A stretch of DNA of 64,000 nt from Pseudoalteromonas shioyasakiensis (GTDB lineage: Bacteria; Pseudomonadota; Gammaproteobacteria; Enterobacterales; Alteromonadaceae): the NCBI RefSeq assembly GCF_024518675.1, contig NZ_JANIGL010000004.1, forward strand, positions 186,001 through 250,000, read 5' to 3'. Below, piece by piece: positions 8,824 to 18,269 of the stretch. Positions within the stretch are counted from its first letter, which is position 1. Each line of letters begins with the position of its first letter. Both the position numbers and the translations under genes were made by a program. The notes beneath the pieces are model-generated. The model saw only the letters and a list, made by a program, of their open reading frames with translations, ran no database searches and had not been told where the DNA came from.

Positions 8824-11492
8824 TGGTGTTGGCTTTGGGTGTATTTTATTGCCTCAATTAAGCTCAAGGCTAAGTAATCTCGGCGGTTTTTATCGCTTGT
8901 ACGGCCACGTAAGTTATCTTCAAGCGCCGCCGCGGCTAGGTGAATGTTAGTAAAACCAAAGCATCCTGCGCTACCTTTTAAATTATGGGCCAGTGCTCTT
9001 AATTCTTCCCACTCACCAGCATGATATAACTCGTTCACTTGTGCTAAATACTCAGGTAATTTGGAACGGTAGTTTTCGTTTATCTGTTGGAACTTCTCAC
9101 TATTGAGGAGTGAATCCCACTTATTTTGGCTGTCTTTTTCAATATGTAGGTACCTGACTAATACATTTTCTAAAGCATCTTTATCAATAGGCTTAGCTAA
9201 GGCCTCGTTACAGCCTGCACTTAGGTAGGTGTCGACATCATGTTTCATGACATTGGCAGTCAGCGCGATGATCGGGCCATCGTAAGCGGCATGGCGTAGC
9301 ATTTGTGTTGCCTCTAAACCACCCATAACCGGCATTTGCATATCCATAATGATAACTTGATAATCGTTCACTAAGGCCATTTCTACCGCCTCTGCGCCGT
9401 TATTAGCTATGTCAGGCTCAAGCCCCCATGTTTGTAGCAGTAGGGTAATTAAAACTTGGTTGTCAGGGTTGTCTTCAGCAACCAAAATATTGGCATCAAA
9501 GCTATTAGCCGCAAACGATAGCTGGGCGTCTTTTTCTGGTGTTAATTGGCTCAGCTCTGTTAGCATAAGCGTTGGTTCATCACTGACAGCCTCTAAGTTA
9601 CAGGCTATTTTTACCCTAAAACAACTACCTTCGCCAGGGGCGCTTTTTACATATACATCGCCGCCCAGTAACTGGGCTAAGTTTTTGGAAATACACAGCC
9701 CAAGCCCAGTACCACCAAAGCGGCGAGTTGTTGTTGTATCTGCTTGTTCGAACGGCTTAAATACTCGCTCAATTTCGTGTTCCGACATGCCGATACCGCT
9801 GTCTTGGATGGCAAACTCAATGAGTTGCGATTCAGCATCAAAAGTTATATCTAAGGTGATCAAACCTTGCTCGGTAAATTTAACGGCGTTACTAGCAATA
9901 TTGATGAGAATTTGTTTTAACCGTGTCGCATCTGAGTTGATGATTTTAGGTAAGGGTAAATGAAAGTTGATATCACATTTTAGATTTTTCTCTTGTGTGA
10001 GCGGGCGAATTATTGAGTCTATATCATGCACAAGTTGAACGATATCAAGCGGCTCTTTTTCTACAGCTAACTTTTCAGCTTCGATTTTCGATAAATCTAA
10101 AATATTATTGATAAGCTCAAGTAAGTGTTTTGAATTACGTAAAATAGTGGTGAGATGAAGCTCATCGCTTTGCGCTTTTTTACTCTGTATTAATTGTTCG
10201 GTAAAGCCCATGATAGCAGTGAGTGGGGTGCGAATTTCATGGCTCATATTTGCTAAAAAACGGCTTTTTAACTGATTTGCTTGTTCAGCCTGAGCAATAG
10301 CACATTCGAGCTGGCTGTTCATGGTTTCGAGTGCTTTTGTCCGACTTTCTACTTTATCTTCAAGGTGATGCTTATATTCTTCTAGTTCATCTTGGTAGTG
10401 CCGTATTTGGTTCACCATGTGATTAAAGTCATTAAATAAAACACCGACTTCATCATTATTATGGGCGGGTAAATATACCGATAAATCACCATCGCCAACG
10501 CGATGACTTGCCGCACCTAAAAGCTCTATAGGGTTTAATAATAAGTTACGCACGACAATAAAAATCAGCATCGGCAGAGTGATCACTGAAATAATCACAA
10601 TTAAAGCGGTGATCAAACTAATTGCTTTGCCTGATTGATACAACAGGGCTTTGGGGATCGTAGAGACATAATAATAGCCGCCGCTCATCTGCACGGCATA
10701 TATCATCCGCTCTATCTTGTCTATGCTAGATAGCTCGATGGTTGAGAGCTTGCCTAAATCAGCCAAGTTGTGAATTTGTTTAAGCTCATACTCACTAATG
10801 TATTGGCCTCGTTTATCGTAATCTGAGCTAAATAAAATTTTACCGTCTTCGGTTAACAATAGGTTTAACGTATTGTTATAAGGGGACTCTAAAATACTGG
10901 TATTTAAAATCGATGGCTCTACGTGCAATATAATAAAGCCTAACTGCTGTGGGCGCTTTAAATAGTAATCAGCGCTATAAATTCGCTGTATGAAATAAAG
11001 ACTGGTGGTGCCATCACTCTTTTGCACCATAAATTGTTGTTGCCGTAAATTACTTTGCAATACTCGGGAAAAGAAAGGGTATTGAGTAGGTGCCGTATTT
11101 AAATTACTCGAATAGTAAGCATCACTTTTGCCAGTCGGGGAGACTAAGTTGACACTAATAATATCAGGGTAAGCTTCTGAGTAACTGGCAAATACATCCA
11201 TGAGAGCCCCTAAGCGACGGGTGTAATTACCACTGTCGCGTAAGTCGTCTGCTAAAAAGTCACTTAATACCGGTGAGGTTGATAAAAGCTTGGTTGTTGA
11301 ATGAAATGAATCAATGTAATTAAATACTTTTTGTTGTTGTTGCTCTACAAAACGACTAACAATTAGCTCTGCTTGTTTTTGTGTAGAGCTTGTTACATTG
11401 GTAAGCGTAAAACCACCTAAAAATAATAGCGGTAAAATCACCAACGGAGTGATATACCATAATAATCTTATACTTAGCTTACTGGTTTTCAT
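8820..11492 (-). CDS. Hybrid sensor histidine kinase (dCache-HAMP-HisKA-HATPase-REC-Hpt)
   Basis: Membrane phosphorelay kinase of 890 residues with a BarA/ArcB-like tripartite layout. TM1 is at about 10-31 and a periplasmic Cache-like sensor spans about 35-285. TM2 is at about 292-316, with HAMP after it (GDGDLSVYLPAHNNDEVG). The HisKA His is at 418 (ANMSHEIRTPL). The ATPase has its N-box at about 529-540, DSGIGM and GGTGLGL. The receiver has its phospho-Asp at 717 (IIMDMQMP), and a C-terminal Hpt domain carries His836 (LAHNLKGSAG). All phosphotransfer residues are present, so a full His-Asp-His relay to a separate regulator is expected. No regulator gene is adjacent, so the final target is unknown. 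The Cache fold suggests sensing of a small molecule. Convergent with rimI. Confidence 0.93.
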   Translation of the reverse strand: MKTSKLSIRLLWYITPLVILPLLFLGGFTLTNVTSSTQKQAELIVSRFVEQQQQKVFNYIDSFHSTTKLLSTSPVLSDFLADDLRDSGNYTRRLGALMDVFASYSEAYPDIISVNLVSPTGKSDAYYSSNLNTAPTQYPFFSRVLQSNLRQQQFMVQKSDGTTSLYFIQRIYSADYYLKRPQQLGFIILHVEPSILNTSILESPYNNTLNLLLTEDGKILFSSDYDKRGQYISEYELKQIHNLADLGKLSTIELSSIDKIERMIYAVQMSGGYYYVSTIPKALLYQSGKAISLITALIVIISVITLPMLIFIVVRNLLLNPIELLGAASHRVGDGDLSVYLPAHNNDEVGVLFNDFNHMVNQIRHYQDELEEYKHHLEDKVESRTKALETMNSQLECAIAQAEQANQLKSRFLANMSHEIRTPLTAIMGFTEQLIQSKKAQSDELHLTTILRNSKHLLELINNILDLSKIEAEKLAVEKEPLDIVQLVHDIDSIIRPLTQEKNLKCDINFHLPLPKIINSDATRLKQILINIASNAVKFTEQGLITLDITFDAESQLIEFAIQDSGIGMSEHEIERVFKPFEQADTTTTRRFGGTGLGLCISKNLAQLLGGDVYVKSAPGEGSCFRVKIACNLEAVSDEPTLMLTELSQLTPEKDAQLSFAANSFDANILVAEDNPDNQVLITLLLQTWGLEPDIANNGAEAVEMALVNDYQVIIMDMQMPVMGGLEATQMLRHAAYDGPIIALTANVMKHDVDTYLSAGCNEALAKPIDKDALENVLVRYLHIEKDSQNKWDSLLNSEKFQQINENYRSKLPEYLAQVNELYHAGEWEELRALAHNLKGSAGCFGFTNIHLAAAALEDNLRGRTSDKNRRDYLALSLIEAIKYTQSQHH

Positions 11493-11767
11493 TTTTTAGG
11501 CAGGATCCCTTGCAGTCTTTTGATCATTGTTATGATTATTTGCAAACTCGTATTAATCAGCTTCTTACTATAATACACACAGAGGCGACTAGAAGTCACT
11601 TTTGTCACAGGTTAGTTTTAAAAAGTTAAGCAAATAAGTTACAAGTAGAAGGCTTTGATATTGAATAGACTGCAGGTTCTTAGATAAGTGGAGTGCGGCA
11701 CTTCAGACGAGTGCCGATATTAAATTTATTGGCAGGTTGTTAGTCAGTTAGACTTACCGTGCATTGA
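11493..11767. other. Intergenic region upstream of the hybrid kinase, no gene seen
   Basis: No open frame with coding character. It must hold the kinase promoter on the minus strand, but I see no strong consensus. A 7-bp inverted repeat (CGGCACT at 11696-11702, AGTGCCG at 11710-11716) with an A/T-rich right flank could be a weak terminator. Confidence 0.5.
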
Positions 11768-12067
11768 TTAGGTGTTATCACCCACAGAAAAGCTGCCTTT
11801 ACCACTCCAATTATTGTCGACTGCGAAACTTGCCGTAAAGGGTGACTGATAACTACCAATTGTAGGAGGCGGGAAAGACACAATAGCTTGGCCTGTTAGC
11901 GCACCTACTTTAGTGACATTATTATAACCTGTTGCATGCATATGGCCTGTTGCACTTGATGTAAATTGTGGCGTATGTTATGTACCTTCTTGGATACTGC
12001 CATTTGCACGACCATTGAGTGCCCCTGTCTTTGCATCTATTTGCTCGTTGCTCTCGCTATAGCAGCT
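11768..12067 (-). pseudogene. Possible decayed 3' end of a minus-strand gene
   Basis: Read on the minus strand, two stretches in one frame look like real protein: an upstream part with DAKTGALNGRANGSIQEGT, then a stop at 11978-11980, then about 69 residues with GHMHATGYNNVTKVGALTGQ and AVDNNWSGKGSFSVGDNT ending at 11768. The GAL-x-G-x-A pattern occurs in both parts, and codon use looks coding. No start codon, ribosome site or upstream portion remains, so I read it as a gene remnant, perhaps of a secreted beta-rich protein. The family is unknown. It underlies the false 5' extension of the desaturase frame on the other strand. Confidence 0.35.
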
Positions 12068-12118
12068 TTTTATTTATTTGGGTATGATCTGCGCAACTTT
12101 GATTATCAGTTGCTATTT

Positions 12119-13114
12119 ATGAACACGTTAAGTGCCAAAGAAAATATTCAAACTATTGTGAAGGCGATTAAAGCCGAAGAAGCGAGGCTTCGTCAAAAGC
12201 ACCCGCTGTTAGCCCATCAAAACACTTTAGGTATGGCGATTCTTTTACTCTCACTTGCAGCGTTAATAGGTGTAGGCACACTTTATTACTTTGCTATTAT
12301 TCCCGCTTGGTTATGTATTGTATTAGCGGCCATTGCGACTTCAATTTCACATGAGCTAGAACACGACCTTATTCATAAACAATATTTTAGTAATCAGCGT
12401 TTTTTACATAACTTTATGATGCTCACCGTGTGGTTGATGCGACCGAACACCATTAGCCCATGGTATCGCCGCAAGATGCATTTACATCATCATAAAACCT
12501 CGGGTACCGAACAAGACCTTGAAGAACGTTTAGTCGGTAACGGTATTAAAAACCCATTTTTACGCGCATTAGTGATTGTTGATGGTTTGCTTGGTTTACT
12601 TATTAACACAAAGCGTTTTAGTAAAGAAATTAAAGGCTTTAGCTTTTTTAAAGTGTTTAATGCCGGGTTCCCAGTAACTACTGCGTACTTTGCAATTTTA
12701 TACAGCATTATTGTATTTCATTTAGTGAACTTATTTATGCCGCTTGAAGCTAACTCACCGGTTTTACTGTTAGATGTAATGACGGTGTTTGAGTTTTTAA
12801 TGGTGGTGTTAATTGTGCCTAATATTGTGCGCTCAAGCTCACTTAACTTTGTAACGTCATCAATGCATTACTATGGTGGCGTTAATAATATGATGGAGCA
12901 AACGCATGTTTTATCGAGTCGCTTGTTTGCACCGTTTAACTTGTTTTGTTTTAACTTTGGCCATACCCATACAATCCATCACTTTGTGCCAAATCAGCCA
13001 TTTTATTTACGCCAAATGATCAGCAAAAAAGTGCTTGAGGTAATGAAAAAACACGGTGTTCGCTTCAATGATTTTGCTAGCATCAAACAAGCAAATCGCT
13101 ATCAAGCTTCTTAA
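12119..13114 (+). CDS. Membrane fatty acid desaturase-family protein
   Basis: Integral-membrane di-iron oxidase of 331 residues. The three histidine clusters of the desaturase/hydroxylase superfamily are present: HELEHDLIH (78-86), HLHHH (121-125) and GHTHTIHH (281-288). Hydrophobic spans lie at about 38-76 (two helices), 150-165, 187-207 and 218-236. The likely substrate is an acyl chain or another lipid, and the product cannot be named from sequence. The open frame extends upstream to 11966, but those residues are Cys-rich and unlike any family, and they lie over a possible gene remnant, so I place the start at ATG 12119. No strong Shine-Dalgarno is visible. The gene is not in an obvious operon. 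Confidence 0.85.
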   Translation: MNTLSAKENIQTIVKAIKAEEARLRQKHPLLAHQNTLGMAILLLSLAALIGVGTLYYFAIIPAWLCIVLAAIATSISHELEHDLIHKQYFSNQRFLHNFMMLTVWLMRPNTISPWYRRKMHLHHHKTSGTEQDLEERLVGNGIKNPFLRALVIVDGLLGLLINTKRFSKEIKGFSFFKVFNAGFPVTTAYFAILYSIIVFHLVNLFMPLEANSPVLLLDVMTVFEFLMVVLIVPNIVRSSSLNFVTSSMHYYGGVNNMMEQTHVLSSRLFAPFNLFCFNFGHTHTIHHFVPNQPFYLRQMISKKVLEVMKKHGVRFNDFASIKQANRYQAS

Positions 13115-13197
13115 TATCAAGATATAAATTACTAATTGACCTCAGGTTAAGTTAAGGTTTTAAAGTCGTTATCTAATTCAATATTTAGGTAACGACT

Positions 13198-13584
13198 ATG
13201 AACCTTAATCAAATCACCCTTCCTGTAATTAATATCGAAAAAGCCAATCACTTTTATCTTACTCTAGGCTTTACCCAAATCGTTAAAAGCCCTCACTATT
13301 CACGTTTCGAATGCGCTAATAAAGCCACGTTTTCATTAGTACTTGCTGATCATGCTGTAACTAATAGTGCCGTTATCTACTTTGAATGTGATGATTTAAA
13401 CCAGTGGGTAAAATCTCTAAAAGCCAAAGGTATTAAATTCGATACTAAAATTGTTGAGCAGCGTTATTTATGGCAAGAAGTAAAACTGAAAGATCCATCA
13501 GGAAATATGATCAAATTGTATTGGGCGGGAGAAAACCGCTTAAACCCGCCATGGCGAGTAGATATACGCGCTGAACTAGAGTGA
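13198..13584 (+). CDS. VOC (glyoxalase/bleomycin-resistance) family protein
   Basis: 128-residue single VOC domain built from two beta-alpha-beta-beta-beta units. Family marks are the opening ITLPVINIEKANHFYLTLGF, the mid-domain FECDDLNQWVKSLKAKGIKF, and the final KLKDPSGNMIKLYWAGE with the metal-binding-type Glu region. The exact reaction cannot be inferred, since this fold serves isomerases, dioxygenases and drug-binding proteins. AGGTAA lies a few bases before the ATG. It starts a run of small plus-strand genes (VOC, TIGR03643, GFA) that may or may not share a message. Confidence 0.88.
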   Translation: MNLNQITLPVINIEKANHFYLTLGFTQIVKSPHYSRFECANKATFSLVLADHAVTNSAVIYFECDDLNQWVKSLKAKGIKFDTKIVEQRYLWQEVKLKDPSGNMIKLYWAGENRLNPPWRVDIRAELE

Positions 13585-13628
13585 GCTAAATCGACAATAC
13601 GCGCGTATAAAAAAGTTTTGGGTGATTA

Positions 13629-13880
13629 ATGCAGTTTAATGATAGTGATACATCACGAATTATTGAAATGGCGTGGGAGGACCGCACGCCATTTGAGGCC
13701 ATAGAACATCTTTATGGATTAAATTACTCCCAGCTAGTTAACTTTATGCGAAGTAATGTATCTGTAGGCTCATTTAAAGTTTGGCGTAAACGCCATACAG
13801 GACGAATAACAAAACATCTCAAATTACGTGATCCTGCCGTTGGGCGAAGTCACTGTAAGACGCAATATAAAAATCGTTAA
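13629..13880 (+). CDS. TIGR03643/DUF2805 family small protein
   Basis: 83-residue cytosolic protein with the family core RIIEMAWEDRTPFEAIEHLY, then FMR, FKVWRKRHTGRITKH. The N-terminal part looks like a helix-turn-helix-type bundle and the C-terminus is very basic, which would suit nucleic-acid binding (inference). Function is not established. It lies 44 bp after the VOC gene. Confidence 0.85.
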   Translation: MQFNDSDTSRIIEMAWEDRTPFEAIEHLYGLNYSQLVNFMRSNVSVGSFKVWRKRHTGRITKHLKLRDPAVGRSHCKTQYKNR

Positions 13881-13984
13881 TCCGGTCTAATTTATTTGTT
13901 GCTAAAATTCAGTATTACTGTGTTTTTTGCAATTTTTAACGTAGAGTTTTATACATTAAAAAATAAATTATTTTAAGGATTATT

Positions 13985-14401
13985 ATGCAGATCACCGGGC
14001 GTTGTCATTGTGGGGAAGTAACTTACACTGCTGAAGTAGATGAAAATAAAGTGATTAACTGTCATTGTACAGATTGCCAAGTTATTGCCAGTGCACCATT
14101 TCGTACTGTAGTGATGTCACATCCAAATGCGATTACTTTCACGGCTGCAACACCTAAAGAGTATATAAAAACGGCTGAAAGCGGCAATAAACGTGCACAG
14201 GGTTTTTGTGGTAACTGTGGTACGTCGTTGTATGCAACATCTGTAGGTGAAGGCGATAAAGTATATGGTTTGCGCATCGGGGCTGTTGAGCAACGTGAAC
14301 AGCTTATCCCTAAAGCGCAAATATGGTGTCGTTCAAGTCCTGCTTGGCTTAAAGAACTAAATACAATTACGGGTTTTGATACAGTTCCACCGAGTAAATA
14401 A
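13985..14401 (+). CDS. GFA/CENP-V family zinc protein
   Basis: 138-residue protein of the glutathione-dependent formaldehyde-activating-like (Mss4-like) fold. Zinc ligands are evident: CHCGEV near the N-terminus (residues 7-9), NCHCTDCQ (about 26-32), and CGNCGTSLY (about 75-83). Its true substrate is unknown; many members are annotated as glutathione-dependent without proof. AAGGA lies 8 bases before the ATG. Confidence 0.9.
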   Translation: MQITGRCHCGEVTYTAEVDENKVINCHCTDCQVIASAPFRTVVMSHPNAITFTAATPKEYIKTAESGNKRAQGFCGNCGTSLYATSVGEGDKVYGLRIGAVEQREQLIPKAQIWCRSSPAWLKELNTITGFDTVPPSK

Positions 14402-14463
14402 TTGAAAGAAAAATAGCCATACTGCTGTCTACTAAAATGAGGTTATAGTTTAGGAGGCAGCTA

Positions 14464-14691
14464 ATGTGTGGTTCAGTAAAATCTAATCGTGCGGCAAATA
14501 AGTCGCAATGCAAATTCGATAATGATTTGAGCGTTGAACAACGCTTGCGCTTCAGCGCTAAAGCAAATTTAGCGCAAGCTCGGCTTGCAGAGCGGGAAAG
14601 GTGCGCAACAAGCTTGGCTGCTCAGCATAAAGCACAGCAAGCTGAAAAGCGCACATTTTTTAAATGGCTTAAGCGTCTTGTTTTAAAGTAA
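14464..14691 (+). CDS. Small basic orphan protein, unknown function
   Basis: 75-residue cytosolic protein not recognised. It is rich in Ala, Lys, Arg and Gln, with a long predicted helix (about 22-62) and an amphipathic basic C-terminus (FFKWLKRLVLK). A near-perfect Shine-Dalgarno TAGGAGG is placed 5-6 bases before the ATG, which argues strongly that it is translated. Two cysteines occur, one at residue 2. Its 3' end overlaps the end of the convergent MFS gene by 23 bp. Confidence 0.65.
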   Translation: MCGSVKSNRAANKSQCKFDNDLSVEQRLRFSAKANLAQARLAERERCATSLAAQHKAQQAEKRTFFKWLKRLVLK

Positions 14692-15865
14692 TGTTGCGCC
14701 CACCTAGGTAACCAAATAAAGCACAACCTAAACTAGCGATAGCACAAAGCCATAATGTAGGCGCCCAGCTATTAAATTGGGTATGTAGTGCACCTGCTAA
14801 CATAGGCCCTGTTGCTGCGATTAAATAACCAATACACTGGGCCATAGCAGAAAGCGATGCTGCTTGACGGCTATTGTGAGTACGTAAGCTAACAAACGAT
14901 AAACCTAGGATAAAACAAGCACCTGAGCAAAAACCTAAGGTAATTGACCAAAACAATGCTAATTCAGGCATAAATAACAAACCAAATGAACACAGTGCGC
15001 CAATTAGGGCTAGTGAGCTGGTTAAAACTCGTTGATCTTTTAATCGCGCCAATAACGGGATCAATACAATACCAGGCACCGCCGATGCCGCCTGAAACGC
15101 CCCTTGCATAGCGCCAGCTTTAACGGGCGACACGCCACCTTCAATTAAAATACTGGGTAACCATGCCACCATAATATAAGTAAAAAATGAATTAAGCCCA
15201 AGTAACAGGGTAATTTGCCATGCGAGAGATTGCTTCCATACATTAGCTTGTACGGGAGGAGGAGATAACTCTTTCGCAGGCATGGTGTGATATTTAAGTT
15301 GCGGCAACCAAAGAACAATACTGAGTAAAGTAAATAAACCATAACTTGCAAGGGCTAGCTGCCAGCCCATATCGTGCCATTCACTAAGTGGCAGCACGAT
15401 AGCAGAGTAAGCGCCGCCAAAAATAGCCATCGCTAATACATAGGCCGAAGTCATAACAGCGACTTTGTGCGGGAAATCGCGCTTTATTAAGCTCGGTAGT
15501 AGTACGTTACCTATGGCAATACCCACACCAATAACAGCGGTGCCTAAATACAATAAAGGTACGCTAGGGATTAATCGAGAAGCCAGTCCCGTGCCAATGA
15601 GCAACAAAGCAATAAAAAGGGTAATTTCGAGCCCGAGCTTTTTAGCAAGTAAGTTAGCCAATGGTGAGGCTAGAGCAAAAGCCAATAAAGGTAAGGTCGT
15701 CAACATGCCCGCTTGAGAAGGAGATAAGCTAAATGATGCAATAATGCTCTCGAGTACAGGAGCGATACCGGTCACGGGCGCACGTAAATTAACAGCAATA
15801 AAGAAAACGCCGAGAATAAGGATAATAGAAGAGAAAGCAGTCCGCTTAGTTGGGGTTGAATACAA
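14669..15865 (-). CDS. MFS transporter, CynX/NimT type
   Basis: 398-residue, about 12-helix inner-membrane transporter. The first helix carries FFIAVNLRAPVTGIAPVL, the hallmark of the CynX/NimT branch (cyanate/nitroimidazole-type exporters). The cytosolic loop between helices 2 and 3 reads LANLLAKKLGLE rather than the classic GxLaDrxGrk. Substrate unknown; relatives export small toxic compounds. The start is TTG at 15865, since an in-frame stop lies just upstream and the next Met would lose helix 1. A Shine-Dalgarno is not obvious. Confidence 0.88.
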   Translation of the reverse strand: MYSTPTKRTAFSSIILILGVFFIAVNLRAPVTGIAPVLESIIASFSLSPSQAGMLTTLPLLAFALASPLANLLAKKLGLEITLFIALLLIGTGLASRLIPSVPLLYLGTAVIGVGIAIGNVLLPSLIKRDFPHKVAVMTSAYVLAMAIFGGAYSAIVLPLSEWHDMGWQLALASYGLFTLLSIVLWLPQLKYHTMPAKELSPPPVQANVWKQSLAWQITLLLGLNSFFTYIMVAWLPSILIEGGVSPVKAGAMQGAFQAASAVPGIVLIPLLARLKDQRVLTSSLALIGALCSFGLLFMPELALFWSITLGFCSGACFILGLSFVSLRTHNSRQAASLSAMAQCIGYLIAATGPMLAGALHTQFNSWAPTLWLCAIASLGCALFGYLGGRNITLKQDA

Positions 15866-16159
15866 AACTTACATCACAAGGTGGCTGTTAGGTACGCAGA
15901 TTATACCTGAACAAGCGTGACCTTTATATTAAATTGACTGCTCATCAATCTTTAATTTTGAATAACTTATTCTTAACAATTAATGGTTTCCATAGCTAAT
16001 TGAAAATAATTAACCCCACCTTTTCAAGTCATTCGTTTATAGCCTTATGAACGGCAATTAGAAACACGAATACAAAAAAGCAGAGTCAAACGCAATAAGT
16101 TATGCGGCAGTACAGCAAGAGGTGATGTATTCAGTGGCGGACTGACTCAAGCTAGGTAA
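15866..16159. other. Intergenic region, nothing recognised
   Basis: About 290 bp of AT-rich sequence between two minus-strand genes. No open frame of coding character, no clear terminator hairpin and no known operator were seen. It should contain the MFS gene promoter. Confidence 0.5.
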
Positions 16160-18211
16160 CTACCAAGCGTAACTTGCTGAGAACATAATATTACGTGGTC
16201 TCCCTGGAAAGTAACGGTCGCCGGTAAAGCTGGTGTAATCGGCGCGCTCGGCATAAGCGGCATCAAGGAGGTTATTAATGCGAGCTGTTACCTTCAGTTG
16301 TTCATTGATTTGCCAAGCGCCACGTAAGTTAATTAAATCATGTCCTGCATAGCTGTGGAGGTTTTCAGGATCGGTAAAGTAGTCGCTTACATGGTGCCAT
16401 TCAAGCGCAACTATTGTGGCATCTGTTGCTTGGAAGTTAATTTGCACATTGGCAATGTTACGCGGTGCGGTGTCGACATCATTGCCGATAATATTTACCC
16501 CCGATAATATTTGAGCATAGCTATATGTGTGTTCTGCGTGGCTTGCTGCAAGTGCTAATTGCAGTGACTCGGTGAGCTGGTAATCTAGTTCTAGTTCAAC
16601 GCCTCGGTGCTTAGTTTGCCCGTCATTAACGGTAAAAAAGTCACTATCGCGAAAGATCACGTTTTCTTTGTTCATTGCATAAGCACTGAGCACATAGTGT
16701 AATTGTTGGTATTGCCCTTTAAAGCCAAACTCTAAATTATCGGCAGTTTCAGATTCCAGATCTGCCACTTGCTGCTCGCGTTGTAATTGGTATAACTCCG
16801 CTGCTTGCGGTGCACGGTAGCCTTTGGATAAGTTTGCATATAGATAATTATTAGTACTTAATTGATAGCTAAGGCCTAGTTTCGGTGAAGTATTAGTAAA
16901 TTTGTTTTCGCCACTTGGAGGGCGTGAGTAGCGACACCCGCCAAATCCGCATTCATTGCCATTCTCGTCAGTGCGACCTGCCAACATATTATTGGTGTAG
17001 TCGTAATTGAGTTGTTCAAACCGGGCGCCAAGGCTGATACTAAGTGCTTGCCATTGCCAATCTAAACTAACAAAAGGAGCAAGTAAGGTGCTGCTAACAT
17101 CGTAATCGTAATGCTTACCTTGTGGCACTGTGGCGATTAAAAAGTCAGATCCTTGTGTTGGTTGGTCTTGATATTGCAAAAAGTCAGCGCGGGTGTATTC
17201 GCTGTCTAGGCCTAAATTTAAGGTAAAAGTGTTTGAGTATGCATGTTGCCAAAGTGATTGTATGCCAACACCATTTTGGCTATTTTCTTCAAGTGGTGTG
17301 CCCGGTAAGAAATGCTTGAAAAAGGTCATGCTTTGACTGCGTACATAGGGCGTAATAGTCAGACTATCTTGCTCTTTTTGCCATTGGGTCTTTGACCATA
17401 ACCTAAATGAACGTGCCTCTCTGAATGCATCTGGGTCAAAGTTTTGCTGGGCAATTTCGTCATCTTTATAGCTTTCAAAGCCTTCGATAAAGCCTGCAGT
17501 TTGTTGATCAAGATTGGTATAGCTAAGCCCCGTTGTTATTGATAGTTCGTTGTTGCTATAGCGGTGGCGTAGGTTTAGCTTTTCTTGGTCGACACTTTCA
17601 TCATCACGGTAGCCGGTATCACGGGTTACACTGGCATTTATTCCAATACCTTGATTGCCTAAATCTTTCCCACTGCGTAATTTTAAGCGACTATACCCAT
17701 AAGAACCTAAATCAAGCCCAACTAAATGCTCATCATAGGTGGTGTCTGGGGTGATCACATTGATAACGCCATGTACTGCATTTGAACCATAGAGTGCAGA
17801 ACCAGGACCTTTTAAAACCTCAACACGCTCGGCCATTTCTGTATGGGCTTCAAATAGTTCATTTATATTGCAAAAGCCAGCCGCACGCAGTGGAATGCCA
17901 TCTTCTGCGGTTAAAATTCCACCGCAAGCACCTGCACCGGAAAGCACTGGTGAGCGCAGTGCGGGTAAATATTCTTGGCCGTTCCCGTGTTGAACATTGG
18001 CACCCGCAATATGTTTTAAAACTTGTTCTATATGAGTTGGGGCTATTAAATCTAGCTGGGCTTGGCTAATACTGCTGATCACTAAAGGGAGTGGATCTGC
18101 ACTAACTTCAGCCCGCGAGGCCGTAGTCGTAATGCGTTCAATATCGTTTTTTTCGCTCGCGGTACTTAATGTTGAAGTAAGTAAAGCTGTGGTGACAATA
18201 AATAAACGCAT
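16160..18211 (-). CDS. TonB-dependent outer-membrane receptor
   Basis: 683-residue outer-membrane receptor that would import a ligand using TonB energy. It has a signal peptide (about 1-18, ending STAS), a TonB-box-like IERITTTASR (about 24-33), a plug domain (about 40-155 with RVEVLKGPGSALYGSNAVHG), then a beta-barrel ending in an aromatic residue (SASYAW). The LSKGYRAPQAAELYQL segment and the final NNLLDAAYAE are typical of siderophore/cobalamin/metal receptors. A pair of cysteines in CGGILTAEDGIPLRAAGFC suggests a disulfide in the plug. Ligand unknown, and no Fur box was recognised. It starts 58 bp after the split ABC-F gene on the same strand. Confidence 0.92.
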   Translation of the reverse strand: MRLFIVTTALLTSTLSTASEKNDIERITTTASRAEVSADPLPLVISSISQAQLDLIAPTHIEQVLKHIAGANVQHGNGQEYLPALRSPVLSGAGACGGILTAEDGIPLRAAGFCNINELFEAHTEMAERVEVLKGPGSALYGSNAVHGVINVITPDTTYDEHLVGLDLGSYGYSRLKLRSGKDLGNQGIGINASVTRDTGYRDDESVDQEKLNLRHRYSNNELSITTGLSYTNLDQQTAGFIEGFESYKDDEIAQQNFDPDAFREARSFRLWSKTQWQKEQDSLTITPYVRSQSMTFFKHFLPGTPLEENSQNGVGIQSLWQHAYSNTFTLNLGLDSEYTRADFLQYQDQPTQGSDFLIATVPQGKHYDYDVSSTLLAPFVSLDWQWQALSISLGARFEQLNYDYTNNMLAGRTDENGNECGFGGCRYSRPPSGENKFTNTSPKLGLSYQLSTNNYLYANLSKGYRAPQAAELYQLQREQQVADLESETADNLEFGFKGQYQQLHYVLSAYAMNKENVIFRDSDFFTVNDGQTKHRGVELELDYQLTESLQLALAASHAEHTYSYAQILSGVNIIGNDVDTAPRNIANVQINFQATDATIVALEWHHVSDYFTDPENLHSYAGHDLINLRGAWQINEQLKVTARINNLLDAAYAERADYTSFTGDRYFPGRPRNIMFSASYAW

Positions 18212-18269
18212 TGTTTTCCTTGAAAATTATGTTTAACCGTAAAATACCAACTCTAATAGTAACTAGCAA

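Noticed and set aside
11966..12118. N-terminal extension of the desaturase frame
   Set aside because: The extra 51 residues are Cys-rich, do not resemble the family, have no ribosome site and lie over a minus-strand gene remnant.
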